This document shows, piece after piece, positions 10,039 to 21,240 of a stretch of DNA of 64,000 bases. The DNA lies in contig NZ_CP038436.1 of assembly GCF_004683965.1 (NCBI RefSeq), positions 2,666,001 to 2,730,000 of the forward strand. The letters run 5' to 3'. Source of the DNA: Nocardioides seonyuensis. GTDB taxonomy: Bacteria; Actinomycetota; Actinomycetes; Propionibacteriales; Nocardioidaceae. Position 1 is the first letter of the stretch. Each line of letters opens with the position of its first letter. The translations under genes and the position numbers were made by a program. The notes below the pieces were generated by a model, which was not told the origin of the DNA, made no database searches, and saw only the letters and a list, made by a program, of their open reading frames with translations.

Positions 10039-11208
10039 GTGCCCGCCACCTCGACACCCCGCGCCCCTGCGCTTGCCGTCATCGGCGGGGGACAGCTCGC
10101 GCGGATGATGGCCCAGCCGGCCATCGCGCTCGGCCTGCCGCTCCGGCTCCTCGCCGAGGCAGCGGGCGTGTCCGCAGCCCAGGTCATCCCGGACCACGTC
10201 GTCGGTGACTACACCGACCTCGACCAGCTCCGCACGGTCACCGCGGGGGCGAGCGTGGTGACCTTCGACCACGAGCACGTGCCCACGGACCACCTGCGTG
10301 CGCTCGAGGCCGACGGCGTCGCCGTACGCCCGGGTCCGGGAGCCCTCGTGCACGCCCAGGACAAGGGCGTGATGCGTGCCCGTCTCGCCGAGCTCGGCGT
10401 TCCCTGCCCCCGCAACGCGATCGTCACCGACGTCGCGGGCGTCGAGGAGTTCGGCTTCCCGTGCGTCCTCAAGACCACCCGCGGAGGGTACGACGGCAAG
10501 GGGGTGTGGGTGGTCCGCGAGACCGCCGACGCGGCCCGGGCCTTCGAGGTCGCCGCCGCGGCCGGGGTCGAGGTGCTGGCCGAGGAGCTCGTCGACTTCA
10601 GGCGCGAGCTCTCCGCGATCGTCGCCCGCTCACCGAGCGGCCAGGCCGCTGCCTACCCCGTCGTCGCGAGCACACAGCTCGGCGGCGTGTGCCACGAGGT
10701 CATCGCTCCTGCCCCGGACCTCGACCCGGCGCTGGCCGGCGAGGCGCAGCACATCGCGCTGCGCGTGGCCGGCGAGCTCGACGTCACCGGGATCCTGGCC
10801 GTGGAGCTCTTCGAGACCGTCGACGGCCGCATCCTCGTCAACGAGCTGGCGATGCGCCCGCACAACACCGGGCACTGGACCCAGGACGGCGCCGTGACGT
10901 CGCAGTTCGAGAACCACCTCCGCGCTGTGATGGACCTCCCCCTGGGCTCGCCCGAGCCGCGCGAGAGGTGGACGGTTATGGTCAACGTCCTGGGAGGCCC
11001 CCAGGATGCGGGTCGACTCTGGGACGGCCTGCCCCACGCAATGGCGCGTGATCCCCGGCTGCGGGTCCATCTCTACGGCAAGGACCTCAGGCCGGGCCGC
11101 AAGGTCGGCCACGTCAACGCCTACGGCGACGACCTGGACGACTGCCTGGCACGAGCGCGCCACGCGGCGGCCTGGTTCCGCGGCGAGCTCGGCAACGAAA
11201 GCGAGTAG
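10039..11208 (+). CDS. purK: N5-carboxyaminoimidazole ribonucleotide synthase
   Basis: This 389-residue ATP-grasp enzyme converts AIR, bicarbonate and ATP to N5-CAIR in purine synthesis. The N-terminal nucleotide-binding motif [12 protein letters not shown] is followed by VTFDHEHVP (the usual FEhE-type motif), [15 protein letters not shown] (ATP-grasp loop) and [14 protein letters not shown] (catalytic C-terminal region). The GTG start at 10039 is supported by a leaderless promoter. purE begins 2 bp after the stop, so the two steps of the pathway are coupled, as in most actinobacteria. Confidence 0.96.
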   Translation: MPATSTPRAPALAVIGGGQLARMMAQPAIALGLPLRLLAEAAGVSAAQVIPDHVVGDYTDLDQLRTVTAGASVVTFDHEHVPTDHLRALEADGVAVRPGPGALVHAQDKGVMRARLAELGVPCPRNAIVTDVAGVEEFGFPCVLKTTRGGYDGKGVWVVRETADAARAFEVAAAAGVEVLAEELVDFRRELSAIVARSPSGQAAAYPVVASTQLGGVCHEVIAPAPDLDPALAGEAQHIALRVAGELDVTGILAVELFETVDGRILVNELAMRPHNTGHWTQDGAVTSQFENHLRAVMDLPLGSPEPRERWTVMVNVLGGPQDAGRLWDGLPHAMARDPRLRVHLYGKDLRPGRKVGHVNAYGDDLDDCLARARHAAAWFRGELGNESE

Positions 11209-11210
11209 CA

Positions 11211-13113
<1,903 letters not shown>

Positions 13114-13121
13114 GAGGACGC

Positions 13122-14267
13122 CTGACCGGCAGCCGGCCCGCCCCTCGCCTCGTCGGCATCGACCTGGCGAGGTGCCTGGCGCTGCTCGGGATGATCGCCA
13201 CCCACGTCCTGGACGAGCGGACGGAGACCGGGTCGCTCGCCCTCGGGCAGGCCGTCGCGGGCGGTCGTGCGTCGGCGCTGTTCGCCGTCCTGGCGGGGGT
13301 CAGCCTGGCGCTGATGGCACGGCGTCGTCCGGTCGTGCCCGGGCTGGTCGTGCGGGCGCTGCTCATCGCTGCAGTGGGGCTGGCCCTGGGTGAGCTGGAC
13401 TCCGGGCTGGCCATCATCCTGACCTACTACGGGCTGCTGTTCCTGCTCGCGATCCCGTTCCTGGGGCTCTCCGCCCCTGCCCTTCTCGTGCTGGCGGCAG
13501 CCTGGGTCGTCGTGGCGCCGGTGGTCTCCCACGTGGTGCGCCCCGACCTCCCCGGGCGGGGCTTCGAGAGTCCCTCGCTCAGCCAGCTGGGGGACCCGTC
13601 GGCGCTGCTCAGCGAGCTGGCGTTCACCGGCTACTACCCGGTGGTCCCCTGGCTGGCCTACGCCCTGGTCGGCCTGGCGCTGGGCCGTCTGGACCTGTCG
13701 GGGCGTCGTGTCCCCGCGGTGCTGCTCGGGGTCGGTGCCTCGTTGGCGGTGGTCGCGACCGCGGTGTCGCGATGGCTCACGTCCCTGCCCTCCGTCGCGG
13801 AGGCACTGGTGGCGGACCCGCCGGCAGGCCGCCAGACGATCGAGGAGCTCCTCGATGCGATCTCGACCGGGATGGCGGGCACGACGCCCACCGGCGGGAC
13901 GTGGCAGTGGCTCCTCGTGGTGGCGCCCCACAGCGCCACGCCGTTCGACCTCGTCCAGACCATCGGCAGCGCGGTCGCCGTGATCGGCGCGTCGCTGCTG
14001 CTGGTGGCGTCGGTGGGGGAGCTCGGCGAACGGTTCCTGGCCGTCCTCTTCGGCGCCGGGACCATGACGCTCACCCTCTACTCGCTCCACGTGGTCCTGC
14101 GCACCGAGGGCGTGCTGCCCACGGAGCTGGCCGACAGCTACCTCTTCCACGTCGTCGTGGTGCTGGGCATCGGCATGGTCGTGGCCGGCCTCGGGCGCCA
14201 GGGGCCGCTGGAGCGGGTGGTGGGGCTGGCGGTGCGGGCGGCCAACGGCCGTAGGTTGGGCGCATGA
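13122..14267 (+). CDS. polytopic membrane protein, DUF418 / heparan-alpha-glucosaminide N-acetyltransferase-like
   Basis: The protein of about 381 residues has roughly ten hydrophobic segments. The N-terminal RLVGIDLARCLALLGMIATH is the usual start of the DUF1624/DUF418 acyltransferase-like family, and the C-terminus (FGAGTMTLTLYSLHVVLR) resembles the DUF418 domain. The family probably moves acyl groups across the membrane; the substrate here is unknown. No ATG, GTG or TTG is available between the upstream gene and Met24, which lies inside the conserved first helix. A strong AGGAGG at 13112-13117 precedes CTG at 13122, so I propose a CTG start. The next gene begins inside its stop. Confidence 0.75.
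   Translation: MTGSRPAPRLVGIDLARCLALLGMIATHVLDERTETGSLALGQAVAGGRASALFAVLAGVSLALMARRRPVVPGLVVRALLIAAVGLALGELDSGLAIILTYYGLLFLLAIPFLGLSAPALLVLAAAWVVVAPVVSHVVRPDLPGRGFESPSLSQLGDPSALLSELAFTGYYPVVPWLAYALVGLALGRLDLSGRRVPAVLLGVGASLAVVATAVSRWLTSLPSVAEALVADPPAGRQTIEELLDAISTGMAGTTPTGGTWQWLLVVAPHSATPFDLVQTIGSAVAVIGASLLLVASVGELGERFLAVLFGAGTMTLTLYSLHVVLRTEGVLPTELADSYLFHVVVVLGIGMVVAGLGRQGPLERVVGLAVRAANGRRLGA
14252..14257 (+). promoter_or_regulatory. leaderless -10 element TAGGTT
   Basis: TAGGTT lies 6 nt before the ATG at 14264. It sits inside the end of the preceding gene. Confidence 0.45.
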
Positions 14268-15247
14268 CGATCCGCTGGGGCATCGCAGGGACCGGCCTGA
14301 TGGCCGAGATGTTCCTCGCCGACTTCGCCCACGTGCCCGACGCCGAGGTGACCGTCGTCGGCAGCCGTACGACCGAGCGCGCGGCGCAGTTCGCTGCCAC
14401 CCACGGGATCGCGCGGGGCTGCACCTACGCCGACCTCGTCGATGCCGACGTCGACGTGGTCTACCTCGCCACCCCGCACCCCCATCACCGCGACCTCGCG
14501 CTGGCCGCCATCGCCTCAGGCAAGCCGGTGCTGGTGGAGAAGGCGTTCACCGCCACGCTCGCCGGAGCCCGCGAGGTCGTGGACGCGGCCAGGGAGGCCG
14601 GCGTCTTCTGCATGGAGGCGATGTGGACACGGCTCCAGCCGGCCGTCCTGCGAGCCAAGGAGCTCGTCGCGTCCGGTGAGCTGGGTGGGCTGCTCATGGT
14701 GCAGGCCGACCTCGGCGCCTTCCGGACCTACGACCCGACCCACCGCCTCTTCGACCCCGAGCTGGGCGGTGGCTCGGTGCTCGACCTCGGCGTCTACCCG
14801 ATCTCCCTCGCGCAGCACTTCCTTGGCACGCCGGACCGGGTGAGCGCCGTCGGCACCCACTTCCCCAACGGCACGGACGCCTCTGCGGTGGTCACCATGG
14901 CGTACGACGACGGGCGGGCCGCGTCGGTCATGTGCTCCCTGACCTCCGAGACGCCCGGTCGGGCGGTCGTCGCGGGGACACGCGGCTCGGTGGAGATCGC
15001 CCCGCGCTTCCACCACCCCACCCGCATCGTGGTTCAGCGCAACGGCGAGGAGCCGGTCGAGCACCACCTCCCGACGCTGGGCCGCGGCTACGCCCTCGAG
15101 ATCGCCCACGTGGGGGAGTGCCTGGCGGCCGGGCTCACCGAGAGTCCTGTCATGTCCCTCGACGACACGCTGGGGGTCCAGTGGGTGATGGAGGAGGCTC
15201 TCGCGCAGCTCGGCATCAGCCCGCGCGAGGGCCGAGTGTTCCGGTGA
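14264..15247 (+). CDS. Gfo/Idh/MocA family NAD(P)-dependent oxidoreductase
   Basis: The protein has 327 residues. An N-terminal Rossmann fold starts WGIAGTGLMAEMF, with VVGSRTTERA as strand two and DVVYLATPHPHHRD as the usual nucleotide-side motif. VLVEKAFT contains the conserved EKP-like lysine of the family (EKA here). The C-terminal half is the Gfo/Idh beta-sheet domain (GGGSVLDLGVYPISLAQHF). The closest known types act on sugars or trans-dihydrodiols; the substrate cannot be read from sequence. The start overlaps the previous stop by 4 bp. The 3' end overlaps the convergent pseudogene. Confidence 0.9.
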   Translation: MTIRWGIAGTGLMAEMFLADFAHVPDAEVTVVGSRTTERAAQFAATHGIARGCTYADLVDADVDVVYLATPHPHHRDLALAAIASGKPVLVEKAFTATLAGAREVVDAAREAGVFCMEAMWTRLQPAVLRAKELVASGELGGLLMVQADLGAFRTYDPTHRLFDPELGGGSVLDLGVYPISLAQHFLGTPDRVSAVGTHFPNGTDASAVVTMAYDDGRAASVMCSLTSETPGRAVVAGTRGSVEIAPRFHHPTRIVVQRNGEEPVEHHLPTLGRGYALEIAHVGECLAAGLTESPVMSLDDTLGVQWVMEEALAQLGISPREGRVFR

Positions 15248-15775
15248 CGGATCGGGCGAGGCGGAAGCCCAGGTCGTCGAAGGCGGCCTCGGGATGGGTC
15301 TTGCGACGGACCCCGACCCGGCAGCTCCAGTGCGGGTCGCCCCAGCCGCCCCCTCTGATGACGCGGTACGACCCGTACACCTCCGGGTCGTAGAGGTCCC
15401 AGCACCACTCCCACACTCCGCCCAGGGTGTCGTACAGGCCCCACGCGTTGGGTGCCTTCAGGGCAACCGCGTGCGGGCGTCCGTGGGAGTTGTCGGCGTA
15501 CCAGCCGATCTCGTCCAGGTCGCCGTGGCGAGGGCCGGTCGAGCCCGCCCGGCAGGCCACCTGCCATTCCGCATCCGTCGGCACGCGGTATCCGCTTGCG
15601 TCGCGGTCCCAGGTCACGCAGTGCCGACCAGCGCGTTCCACTGCCCCACGGTGACGACAGTGGGGGCGACCTCGAACGCATCGACGTCCACCGTCCACGT
15701 GCGCCCGGTGCGGCGGTCGACCATGACCTCGGCCACGGGGGCGTCGATGGGGACCCTGACCATGTCGATCGGCAC
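15216..15775 (-). pseudogene. formylglycine-generating enzyme (SUMF1/EgtB-type) pseudogene, internally deleted and frameshifted
   Basis: From GTG at 15775 one frame reads PIDMVRVPIDAPVAEV and then FEVAPTVVTVGQWNALVG, the normal start of a sulfatase-modifying-factor protein, and then hits a stop at about 15628. In another frame the family continues with CVTWDRDASGYRVPTDAEW, GLYDTLGGVWEWCWD and GFRLARS up to the stop at 15216. About 30 residues that normally join the two parts are missing, so this is deletion plus frameshift rather than a single-base error. FGly-generating enzymes oxidise a sulfatase cysteine; no sulfatase gene is in the window. The product is almost certainly inactive. Confidence 0.75.
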
Positions 15776-15781
15776 GGCGGC

Positions 15782-16231
15782 TCAGTCGTCCACGCGGCCG
15801 CGGAGGGCCTTGGTCTCGCCGCGGGCCTTCTTGGCCTTGAGCCGGCGTTCCTTCGAGCCGCGGGTGGGCCGGGTGGGACGACGTGCCGGAGGCGGCGGTG
15901 CCAGGGCCTCACGCAGCTGGTCGGCCAGTCGCTCGCGCGCCGCGACCCGGTTGCGGTGCTGGGAGCGGTGCTCGGAGGCGGCGATCGAGATCCGACCGGT
16001 CGGCCAGCGTCGCAGGGCACGTCGGCGCTGGGCGTCGGTGAGGGCGGCGGAGGAGCTGACGTCGTACTCCAGCTCGACGCGGCTGTCTGCTGTGTTGACC
16101 GACTGGCCGCCGGGGCCGGGGGAGCGCGAGAAGCGCTCGACCAGCTCGGCGGCGGGCACCACGAGCCCCGTCGGCAGTCCGGGACCGGGCGGCACGGTCA
16201 GGTCGCCGCCCGGGCTCGTCGCGGGACTCAT
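15782..16231 (-). CDS. arfB: alternative ribosome-rescue factor / peptidyl-tRNA hydrolase, ArfB (YaeJ) type
   Basis: The 149-residue release-factor-like protein carries the catalytic GGQ (residues 41-43, in SRSPGPGGQSVN) but lacks stop-codon recognition domains. Its very basic C-terminal tail (RGSKERRLKAKKARGETKAL) is the part that threads into the mRNA channel of stalled ribosomes. It frees peptides from non-stop ribosomes. The ATG at 16231 overlaps the stop of the upstream CoA-binding gene (ATGA), which fixes the start better than longer alternatives. Confidence 0.9.
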   Translation of the reverse strand: MSPATSPGGDLTVPPGPGLPTGLVVPAAELVERFSRSPGPGGQSVNTADSRVELEYDVSSSAALTDAQRRRALRRWPTGRISIAASEHRSQHRNRVAARERLADQLREALAPPPPARRPTRPTRGSKERRLKAKKARGETKALRGRVDD

Positions 16232-16641
16232 CGCCCGCGCTTGCGCCACTCGATCGCCGGGCAGGTGTCCATCACCATGGGCACGCCGGCGGCGGCCGTG
16301 CGCTCGAAGGCGGCCTCGTCGATGACCCCCAGCTGGAACCACACGCCCTTGGCGCCGATCGCCACGGCCTGGTCGGCGAACTCGCCGGCGGCCTCGGACC
16401 GGCGGAAGACGTCCACGACGTCGACCGGGAACGGGACCTCGGCCAGCGTCGCGTAGCCCTGCTCGCCCAGCACCGTGGGGGCGTCGGGGTGGATGGGGAC
16501 GATTCGCTTGCCGCGCTGCTGCAGCAGGTGTGCGATCTCGTAGGCGGTGCGCGTGGTGTCACCCGAGAGCCCGACGACTGCCCAGGTCTCGAGGTCGTCG
16601 AGCATCAGGTCGACGTGTGCCTTCTCCTGCCACTGGCTCAT
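16228..16641 (-). CDS. CoA-binding protein (YccU type)
   Basis: The 137-residue single-domain Rossmann-like protein belongs to the CoA_binding_2 family. It shows TWAVVGLSGDTTRTAYEIAHLL at the nucleotide-binding edge, then IVPIHPDAPTVLGEQGYATLAEVP. Proteins of this type bind CoA, and some relatives are involved in acylation control; the precise role is unknown. It is coupled to arfB by a 4-bp overlap. Confidence 0.88.
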   Translation of the reverse strand: MSQWQEKAHVDLMLDDLETWAVVGLSGDTTRTAYEIAHLLQQRGKRIVPIHPDAPTVLGEQGYATLAEVPFPVDVVDVFRRSEAAGEFADQAVAIGAKGVWFQLGVIDEAAFERTAAAGVPMVMDTCPAIEWRKRGR

Positions 16642-16675
16642 GACCCGAACCTAGCCCGGCCCCCGACACCGCGCA

Positions 16676-17356
16676 TCACGAGAGGGCCCGCCGCACGGCG
16701 TCGATCGCCTCGTCGAGGTCGGCGCCCGGTCCCAGCACGACGACGTGCCCACCGCGCCCTGCATCGTCGGGCTCGCGGGTGGAGAACATCCGCTCCACCT
16801 CGTCCATGGCCCGCTCGAACTCCGCCTCGGTCTCCCCCTGGCTGGTGATGCGACGCAGCCACCGGCGCAGGACGTGGTTGTGGGCCGTCACGACCGACGC
16901 TGCGAGCAGCTCGGCCCGGAGGTCGGCCCGCAGGGCGGCCGCGGCGTCCGCGTCGTCGTACCAGCTCCGGGCGAACCTGCGGAAGGCCTCCTGGTAGCGC
17001 TGCATCCCGGCGATCTCGCGCTCGCGCAGGGCCGGGACGCTGCGGGTGAGCCGGTAGCGGGCACGGGCGTGCTCGTCGTCGTCGAGGTAGTGGCGAAGCA
17101 CGATGTGGGCGGCCTCGCGCACGGCCAGGAAGTGCTGGCCGGTCGTCGCGGCGGCAAGGCGGGCCTCGATCCTCGACAGGACGGCCTCGTGGTCGGGGAA
17201 GATCACCGCCTCCTTGGACGGGTAGGTCCGGAAGAAGGTCGAGCGCCCCACGCCGGCCCGCTCGGCGACCTGGTCGACGCTCGTGGCGTCGTAGCCCTGC
17301 TCTGCGAAGAGCTCGAAGGCGGCCTCGCGCAGGCGGGCGGCGGTGGTGTGGGGCAC
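16676..17356 (-). CDS. TetR family transcriptional regulator
   Basis: The 226-residue protein has a canonical TetR helix-turn-helix in residues about 5-55: RLREAAFELFAEQGYDATSVDQVAERAGVGRSTFF, with FRTYPSKEAV after it. The C-terminal ligand domain is long and variable. It is divergent from an acyl-CoA dehydrogenase 79 bp away, and the gap contains a repeated palindromic element, so it probably represses that gene and itself in response to an acyl-CoA or related lipid. The regulatory role is inferred from position. Confidence 0.9.
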   Translation of the reverse strand: MPHTTAARLREAAFELFAEQGYDATSVDQVAERAGVGRSTFFRTYPSKEAVIFPDHEAVLSRIEARLAAATTGQHFLAVREAAHIVLRHYLDDDEHARARYRLTRSVPALREREIAGMQRYQEAFRRFARSWYDDADAAAALRADLRAELLAASVVTAHNHVLRRWLRRITSQGETEAEFERAMDEVERMFSTREPDDAGRGGHVVVLGPGADLDEAIDAVRRALS

Positions 17357-17375
17357 GGGCGCTCCTGGTGGTGGG

Positions 17376-17408
17376 ACTCAGTATCAGTGTTATCGTACTC
17401 AGTACCAG
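17376..17408. promoter_or_regulatory. putative TetR operator region
   Basis: Two near-identical 12-mers, ACTCAGTATCAG (17376-17387) and ACTCAGTACCAG (17397-17408), lie 21 bp apart, on the same helix face. The second overlaps GTACT-C-AGTAC, an 11-bp palindrome (17395-17405). The site lies between divergent TetR and acyl-CoA dehydrogenase genes. Confidence 0.55.
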
Positions 17409-17435
17409 CCCCGATGCAGCCTGAGGTGATCACGC

Positions 17436-18608
17436 GTGTCCGACTTCCCCCTCTACGCCCTCTCCGAGGAGCACCAGGCGATCCGGGCGGCGGTCCGAGA
17501 CCTCTGCGACAACAAGGTGGCGCCCTACGCCGCCGCGGTCGACGAGGAGGCGCGCTTCCCCCAGGAGGCCGCCGACGCCCTCCTCGCTGCTGACTTCCAC
17601 GCCCCCCACGTGCCCGAGCAGTACGGCGGCGCCGGCGCCGACGCGCTCGCCACCGTCCTCGTGATCGAGGAGGTCGCCCGAGCCTGCGTGTCGTCCTCGC
17701 TCATCCCCGCGGTCAACAAGCTGGGCTCGCTGCCCGTCCAGATCGCCGGGTCCGAGGAGCTCAAGACCAAGTACCTCGGCGCGCTCGCCCGCGGGGAGGG
17801 CGGCTTCTCCTACTGCCTCTCAGAGCCCGACGCCGGGTCCGACGCCGGCGGCATGAAGACCCGAGCCGTCCGCGACGGCGACGAGTGGGTCATCGACGGC
17901 GTGAAGCGCTGGATCACCAACGCGGGCGAGTCGGAGTTCTACACGGTCATGGCCGTGACCGATCCCGAGAAGAAGACCCGCGGCGGCGTCTCCGCCTTCG
18001 TCGTGGAGAAGTCCGACGAGGGCGTCTCCTTCGGTGCCCCGGAGAAGAAGCTCGGCATCAAGGGCTCGCCCACGCGCGAGGTCTACTTCGACAAGGTGCG
18101 CATCCGGGCCGACCGGATGATCGGCGAGGAGGGCACCGGCTTCGCCACTGCCATGAAGACCCTCGACCACACCCGCGTCACCATCGCCGCCCAGGCGGTG
18201 GGCGTCGCGCAGGGCGCCCTCGACTACGCGCTCGACTATGCCAAGGAGCGCCAGCAGTTCGGCAAGTCGATCGCCGACTTCCAGGGGCTGCAGTTCCTCC
18301 TCGCCGACATGGGCATGAAGGTCGAGGCCGCGCGCCAGATGACCTACGCAGCGGCCGGGCGCTCCGAGCGCGGAGACGACGACCTGACCTTCTTCGGTGC
18401 CGCCGCCAAGTGCTTCGCCTCCGACGTGGCGATGGAGGTCACCGTCAACGCCGTGCAGGTGCTCGGGGGCTACGGCTACACCCGCGACTACCCCGTGGAG
18501 CGGATGATGCGCGACGCCAAGATCACCCAGATCTACGAGGGCACCAACCAGGTCCAGCGGATCGTGATGGCACGCCAGCTCCTCGCCGGGGTGCAGTCAC
18601 AGCTCTGA
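17436..18608 (+). CDS. acyl-CoA dehydrogenase (FadE25-like)
   Basis: This 390-residue flavoprotein catalyses alpha,beta-dehydrogenation of acyl-CoA, with FAD as cofactor. [18 protein letters not shown] is the first family signature, and [11 protein letters not shown] holds the catalytic glutamate (about E368). The fold is complete. Its M. tuberculosis counterpart near purE/purK is fadE25, so this is backbone rather than accessory. Start GTG at 17436. The divergent TetR gene likely controls it. Chain length is not obvious; short- or branched-chain substrates are common for this subgroup. Confidence 0.93.
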   Translation: MSDFPLYALSEEHQAIRAAVRDLCDNKVAPYAAAVDEEARFPQEAADALLAADFHAPHVPEQYGGAGADALATVLVIEEVARACVSSSLIPAVNKLGSLPVQIAGSEELKTKYLGALARGEGGFSYCLSEPDAGSDAGGMKTRAVRDGDEWVIDGVKRWITNAGESEFYTVMAVTDPEKKTRGGVSAFVVEKSDEGVSFGAPEKKLGIKGSPTREVYFDKVRIRADRMIGEEGTGFATAMKTLDHTRVTIAAQAVGVAQGALDYALDYAKERQQFGKSIADFQGLQFLLADMGMKVEAARQMTYAAAGRSERGDDDLTFFGAAAKCFASDVAMEVTVNAVQVLGGYGYTRDYPVERMMRDAKITQIYEGTNQVQRIVMARQLLAGVQSQL

Positions 18609-18620
18609 GGACGCCTCGCG

Positions 18621-20024
18621 TCAGAGGGCGTGCGGGAGCACGCCGACCACGAGACCCACGAGGGCGCAGACCCCCAGTGTGCGCAGCACCGACCAGCCGC
18701 GCCCGAAGGTGAGAGCGCAGCCGAGGAGGGTGATCGCCAGGGGCGCCCACTGGATCGACGCCAGGTGGGGGTACTCGACGTCGAGGAGCCCGAAGGTCAG
18801 TCGACTCGTCTCGTCGAAGAGCGTGTGCTGGGCGAAGAACACGGCGAGGCTGGCGATGACCCCGACGACGGCAGCGGTGATCCCGGTCAGCGCGGCGGAG
18901 AGTGCGCGGTTGCCGCGCAGCCGCTCGACGTACGGCGCCCCGAGCAGGATGAACAGGAAGCACGGCACGAAGGTCACCCAGGTGACGAGGAGTGCCGCGA
19001 GGGTGGCCGCCACCCACGGGTCGAGGTCGCCCGGAGCGCGGTAGGCGCCGACGAACGCGACGAACTGGACCACCATGATCAGCGGACCGGGAGTGGTCTC
19101 CGCCAGGGCGAGGCCCCGGACCATCTCGCCCGGCGCCAGCCACCCGTAGACGTTGACGGCCTGCTGGGCGACGTAGGCGAGGACGGCGTACGCACCACCG
19201 AAGGTGACGACGGCGGCGCCGGAGAAGAAGAGGCCCTGGTCGACGAAGATGCTGGACCGTCCGAACGCGAGAGCGGCCAGGACCACCGGTGCGAACCACA
19301 GCACGAGCCCGATCGCCAGGATTCCTGCGGCGCGGCGTCCTGAGGGGCGTTCGGTGTGCAGTGCGTCGTCGCTGATCAGTGGTGCCGGGCCGTCGTCGGT
19401 CGCGGCGGCCCGGGGGGTCGTGAGGGACGGGATGAGCCCGCCCAGCACCCATCCGATGACCGCGGCCACGCCGACCACGACGGGGAAGGGAACAGCGACG
19501 AAGGTGAGGGCGACGAAGGAGGCGACGGCGAGGCCGACCAGGGCAGGGTGGGCGAGGCCCTTGCGAGCAACACGGATCACCGCCTGGATGACGATGGCGA
19601 TGACGGCCGGGCCGAGTCCGAGGAAGAGCGCCTCGACCAGGGTCGTGTCGCCGAAGGCGACGTAGACCGCCGAGAGGGCGAGCAGCGCGGCCACGCCGGG
19701 CAGGATGAAGAGGATGCCTGCCACCAGGGCGCCCTTGACGCCGTTGAGGAGCCAGCCGACGTAGGTCGCCAGCTGCTGCGCCTCCGGGCCGGGAAGCAGG
19801 GTGCAGTAGGAGAGTGCGAAGAGGAAGCGCTGCTGTCCGATCCAGCGCTTCTCGTCGACCAGGGTGCGTTGCATGACCGCGATCTGTCCCGCCGGACCGC
19901 CGAAGGTCTGCAGCGAGATGGCGAACCACGCCCTGGTCGCCTCGCGGAGCGGGATGACGTCGTGGTTGTGCGCCGGCTGCTCCGTGCTCCGACGGTCGTC
20001 GTGGGATGTCGCAACCACGGTCAC
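18621..20024 (-). CDS. chrA: chromate transporter ChrA family (two-domain)
   Basis: The 467-residue inner-membrane protein has two homologous chromate-transport halves. The first begins AWFAISLQTFGGPAGQIAVMQ with FLFALSYCTLLPGPEAQQLATYVGW. The second has FGGAYAVLAYVAQQAVNVYGWL and LALAETTPGPLIMVVQFVAFVGAY. Fused two-domain ChrA proteins export chromate, or in some cases related oxyanions such as sulfate. The start is GTG at 20024. It stands alone, with no chrB regulator nearby. Confidence 0.9.
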   Translation of the reverse strand: MTVVATSHDDRRSTEQPAHNHDVIPLREATRAWFAISLQTFGGPAGQIAVMQRTLVDEKRWIGQQRFLFALSYCTLLPGPEAQQLATYVGWLLNGVKGALVAGILFILPGVAALLALSAVYVAFGDTTLVEALFLGLGPAVIAIVIQAVIRVARKGLAHPALVGLAVASFVALTFVAVPFPVVVGVAAVIGWVLGGLIPSLTTPRAAATDDGPAPLISDDALHTERPSGRRAAGILAIGLVLWFAPVVLAALAFGRSSIFVDQGLFFSGAAVVTFGGAYAVLAYVAQQAVNVYGWLAPGEMVRGLALAETTPGPLIMVVQFVAFVGAYRAPGDLDPWVAATLAALLVTWVTFVPCFLFILLGAPYVERLRGNRALSAALTGITAAVVGVIASLAVFFAQHTLFDETSRLTFGLLDVEYPHLASIQWAPLAITLLGCALTFGRGWSVLRTLGVCALVGLVVGVLPHAL

Positions 20025-20090
20025 ACCCTCGCCGCGCGCCGAGCGATTGTCAAGTGACTCGGTGCACTATTGCCTGCCGAGCGGCTCGCC

Positions 20091-21026
20091 TCAGTCGAGC
20101 AACCGCTCCATGTCTGCGGCCATCGTCGAGATCTCCCTGGCCGGAGTCGGAGTGTCGTCGTAGTTGCCGTCGACGAGGGTCGCCAGCCCCTCGGCGAGCC
20201 CGTTGAGCTCGGTGGTCTCGACGCCGACCATGAGCGCGACGGCGCGGGCGTTCTCGGGCCGGTCGGCCGGGTCCTTCTCGAGCAGGGCCTCCACGACCAC
20301 GCGGAGCTCCTCGGGGACGGTGCCGGGCAGCGGCGGTGGCGGCTCGTTGACGTGGCTCATCGCGGTGGCGATGGGGGTGCCGCGGTCGAACGGACGACTC
20401 CCCGTCAACATCTCGTGGGCGACCACACCGAGCGCGTAGAGGTCGCTGGCGCCCGTGGCGGGCCTGCCCATCGCCTGCTCGGGGCTGATGTAGTTGGGGG
20501 TGCCCAGCATCTCGCCCATGCGGGTGTGGCCGCTCGCGTCGAGGGCCCTGGCGATGCCGAAGTCGGTCACCTTCACGACGCCGTCGGGCCGCACGAGGAT
20601 GTTGGCGGGCTTCACGTCGCGGTGCACCACGCGCGCCTCGTGTGCCACGCCCAGGCCCAGAGCAGCCTGGCCGATGATCGAGCGCACGACGTCGGGCTCC
20701 ATCGCCCCGGTCTCGCGCAGCAGTCCGGAGAGCGACGGTCCGTCCACGAGCTCCATGACCAGGTAGGTGAGGGCCTCGTCCTCGCCGTAGTCGAAGACCG
20801 TGGTGATGTTCGGGTGCATCAGGGCTGCGGAGTGGAGGGCCTCGTCGCGGAAGCGCTTGGCGAACATCTCCTCGTTGTCAGCGTCGGCACGCATGACCTT
20901 GACTGCCACAGCCCGTTGGAGGACGTCGTCGGTGGCCGACCAGACGTCGGCCATGCCGCCGGCGCCGATGCGCTCCTGGAGCACGTAGCGATCACCGAGG
21001 CGGAAGTCTCGAGCGAGTCTCTCCAC
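20091..21026 (-). CDS. soluble Ser/Thr protein kinase (Hanks type)
   Basis: The 311-residue kinase has the glycine loop GAGGMADVW (residues 22-30), the ATP-binding lysine K43 (AVKVM), the HRDVKPAN catalytic loop (HRD at 135-137) and DFG at 155-157, so it should be active. About 45 residues follow the kinase core. There is no membrane helix and no PASTA or other sensor domain, unlike PknB. I chose the GTG at 21026 because a GGAAG ribosome binding site lies 5 nt upstream; a longer ATG start exists at 21071. Its targets are unknown. Confidence 0.9.
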   Translation of the reverse strand: MERLARDFRLGDRYVLQERIGAGGMADVWSATDDVLQRAVAVKVMRADADNEEMFAKRFRDEALHSAALMHPNITTVFDYGEDEALTYLVMELVDGPSLSGLLRETGAMEPDVVRSIIGQAALGLGVAHEARVVHRDVKPANILVRPDGVVKVTDFGIARALDASGHTRMGEMLGTPNYISPEQAMGRPATGASDLYALGVVAHEMLTGSRPFDRGTPIATAMSHVNEPPPPLPGTVPEELRVVVEALLEKDPADRPENARAVALMVGVETTELNGLAEGLATLVDGNYDDTPTPAREISTMAADMERLLD

Positions 21027-21122
21027 GGGTACTTCCAATCTAGAGCAGGTGCCCGTGCGGTACCCGCACACGCCGCGACGATGCTACGCGTTGACACGCG
21101 AGAAGCCGCATGGGCGAATTGC

Positions 21123-21161
21123 GTAACGCGAAGTTAACTCCATTTGGTAATACCTCGAAAC
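21123..21161 (+). promoter_or_regulatory. GlnR-like binding sites upstream of urtA
   Basis: GTAAC-N6-TTAAC (21123-21138) is followed by GTAAT-N5-GAAAC (21147-21161). The first pair fits the actinobacterial GlnR pattern gTnAC-n6-GaAAC; the second is one base short in spacing. The region is AT-rich for this genome and leads into the urea uptake and urease operon, a known GlnR target class. Confidence 0.5.
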
Positions 21162-21240
21162 ATGCCGTTCCTAGGTTCGCCGTCACCGAACGACACAAGG
21201 GCGTGTCGCCCCTGCACGGCAGAACCGAGAGGTATCCCCA

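Noticed and set aside
20048..20053. TTGACA as -35 of a chrA promoter
   Set aside because: No matching -10 at 16-18 bp, and the start codon is too close.
21091..21096. TTGACA as -35 of a urtA promoter
   Set aside because: The sequence 17 bp downstream (GCGAAT) is a poor -10; the true start could lie near 21176 instead.
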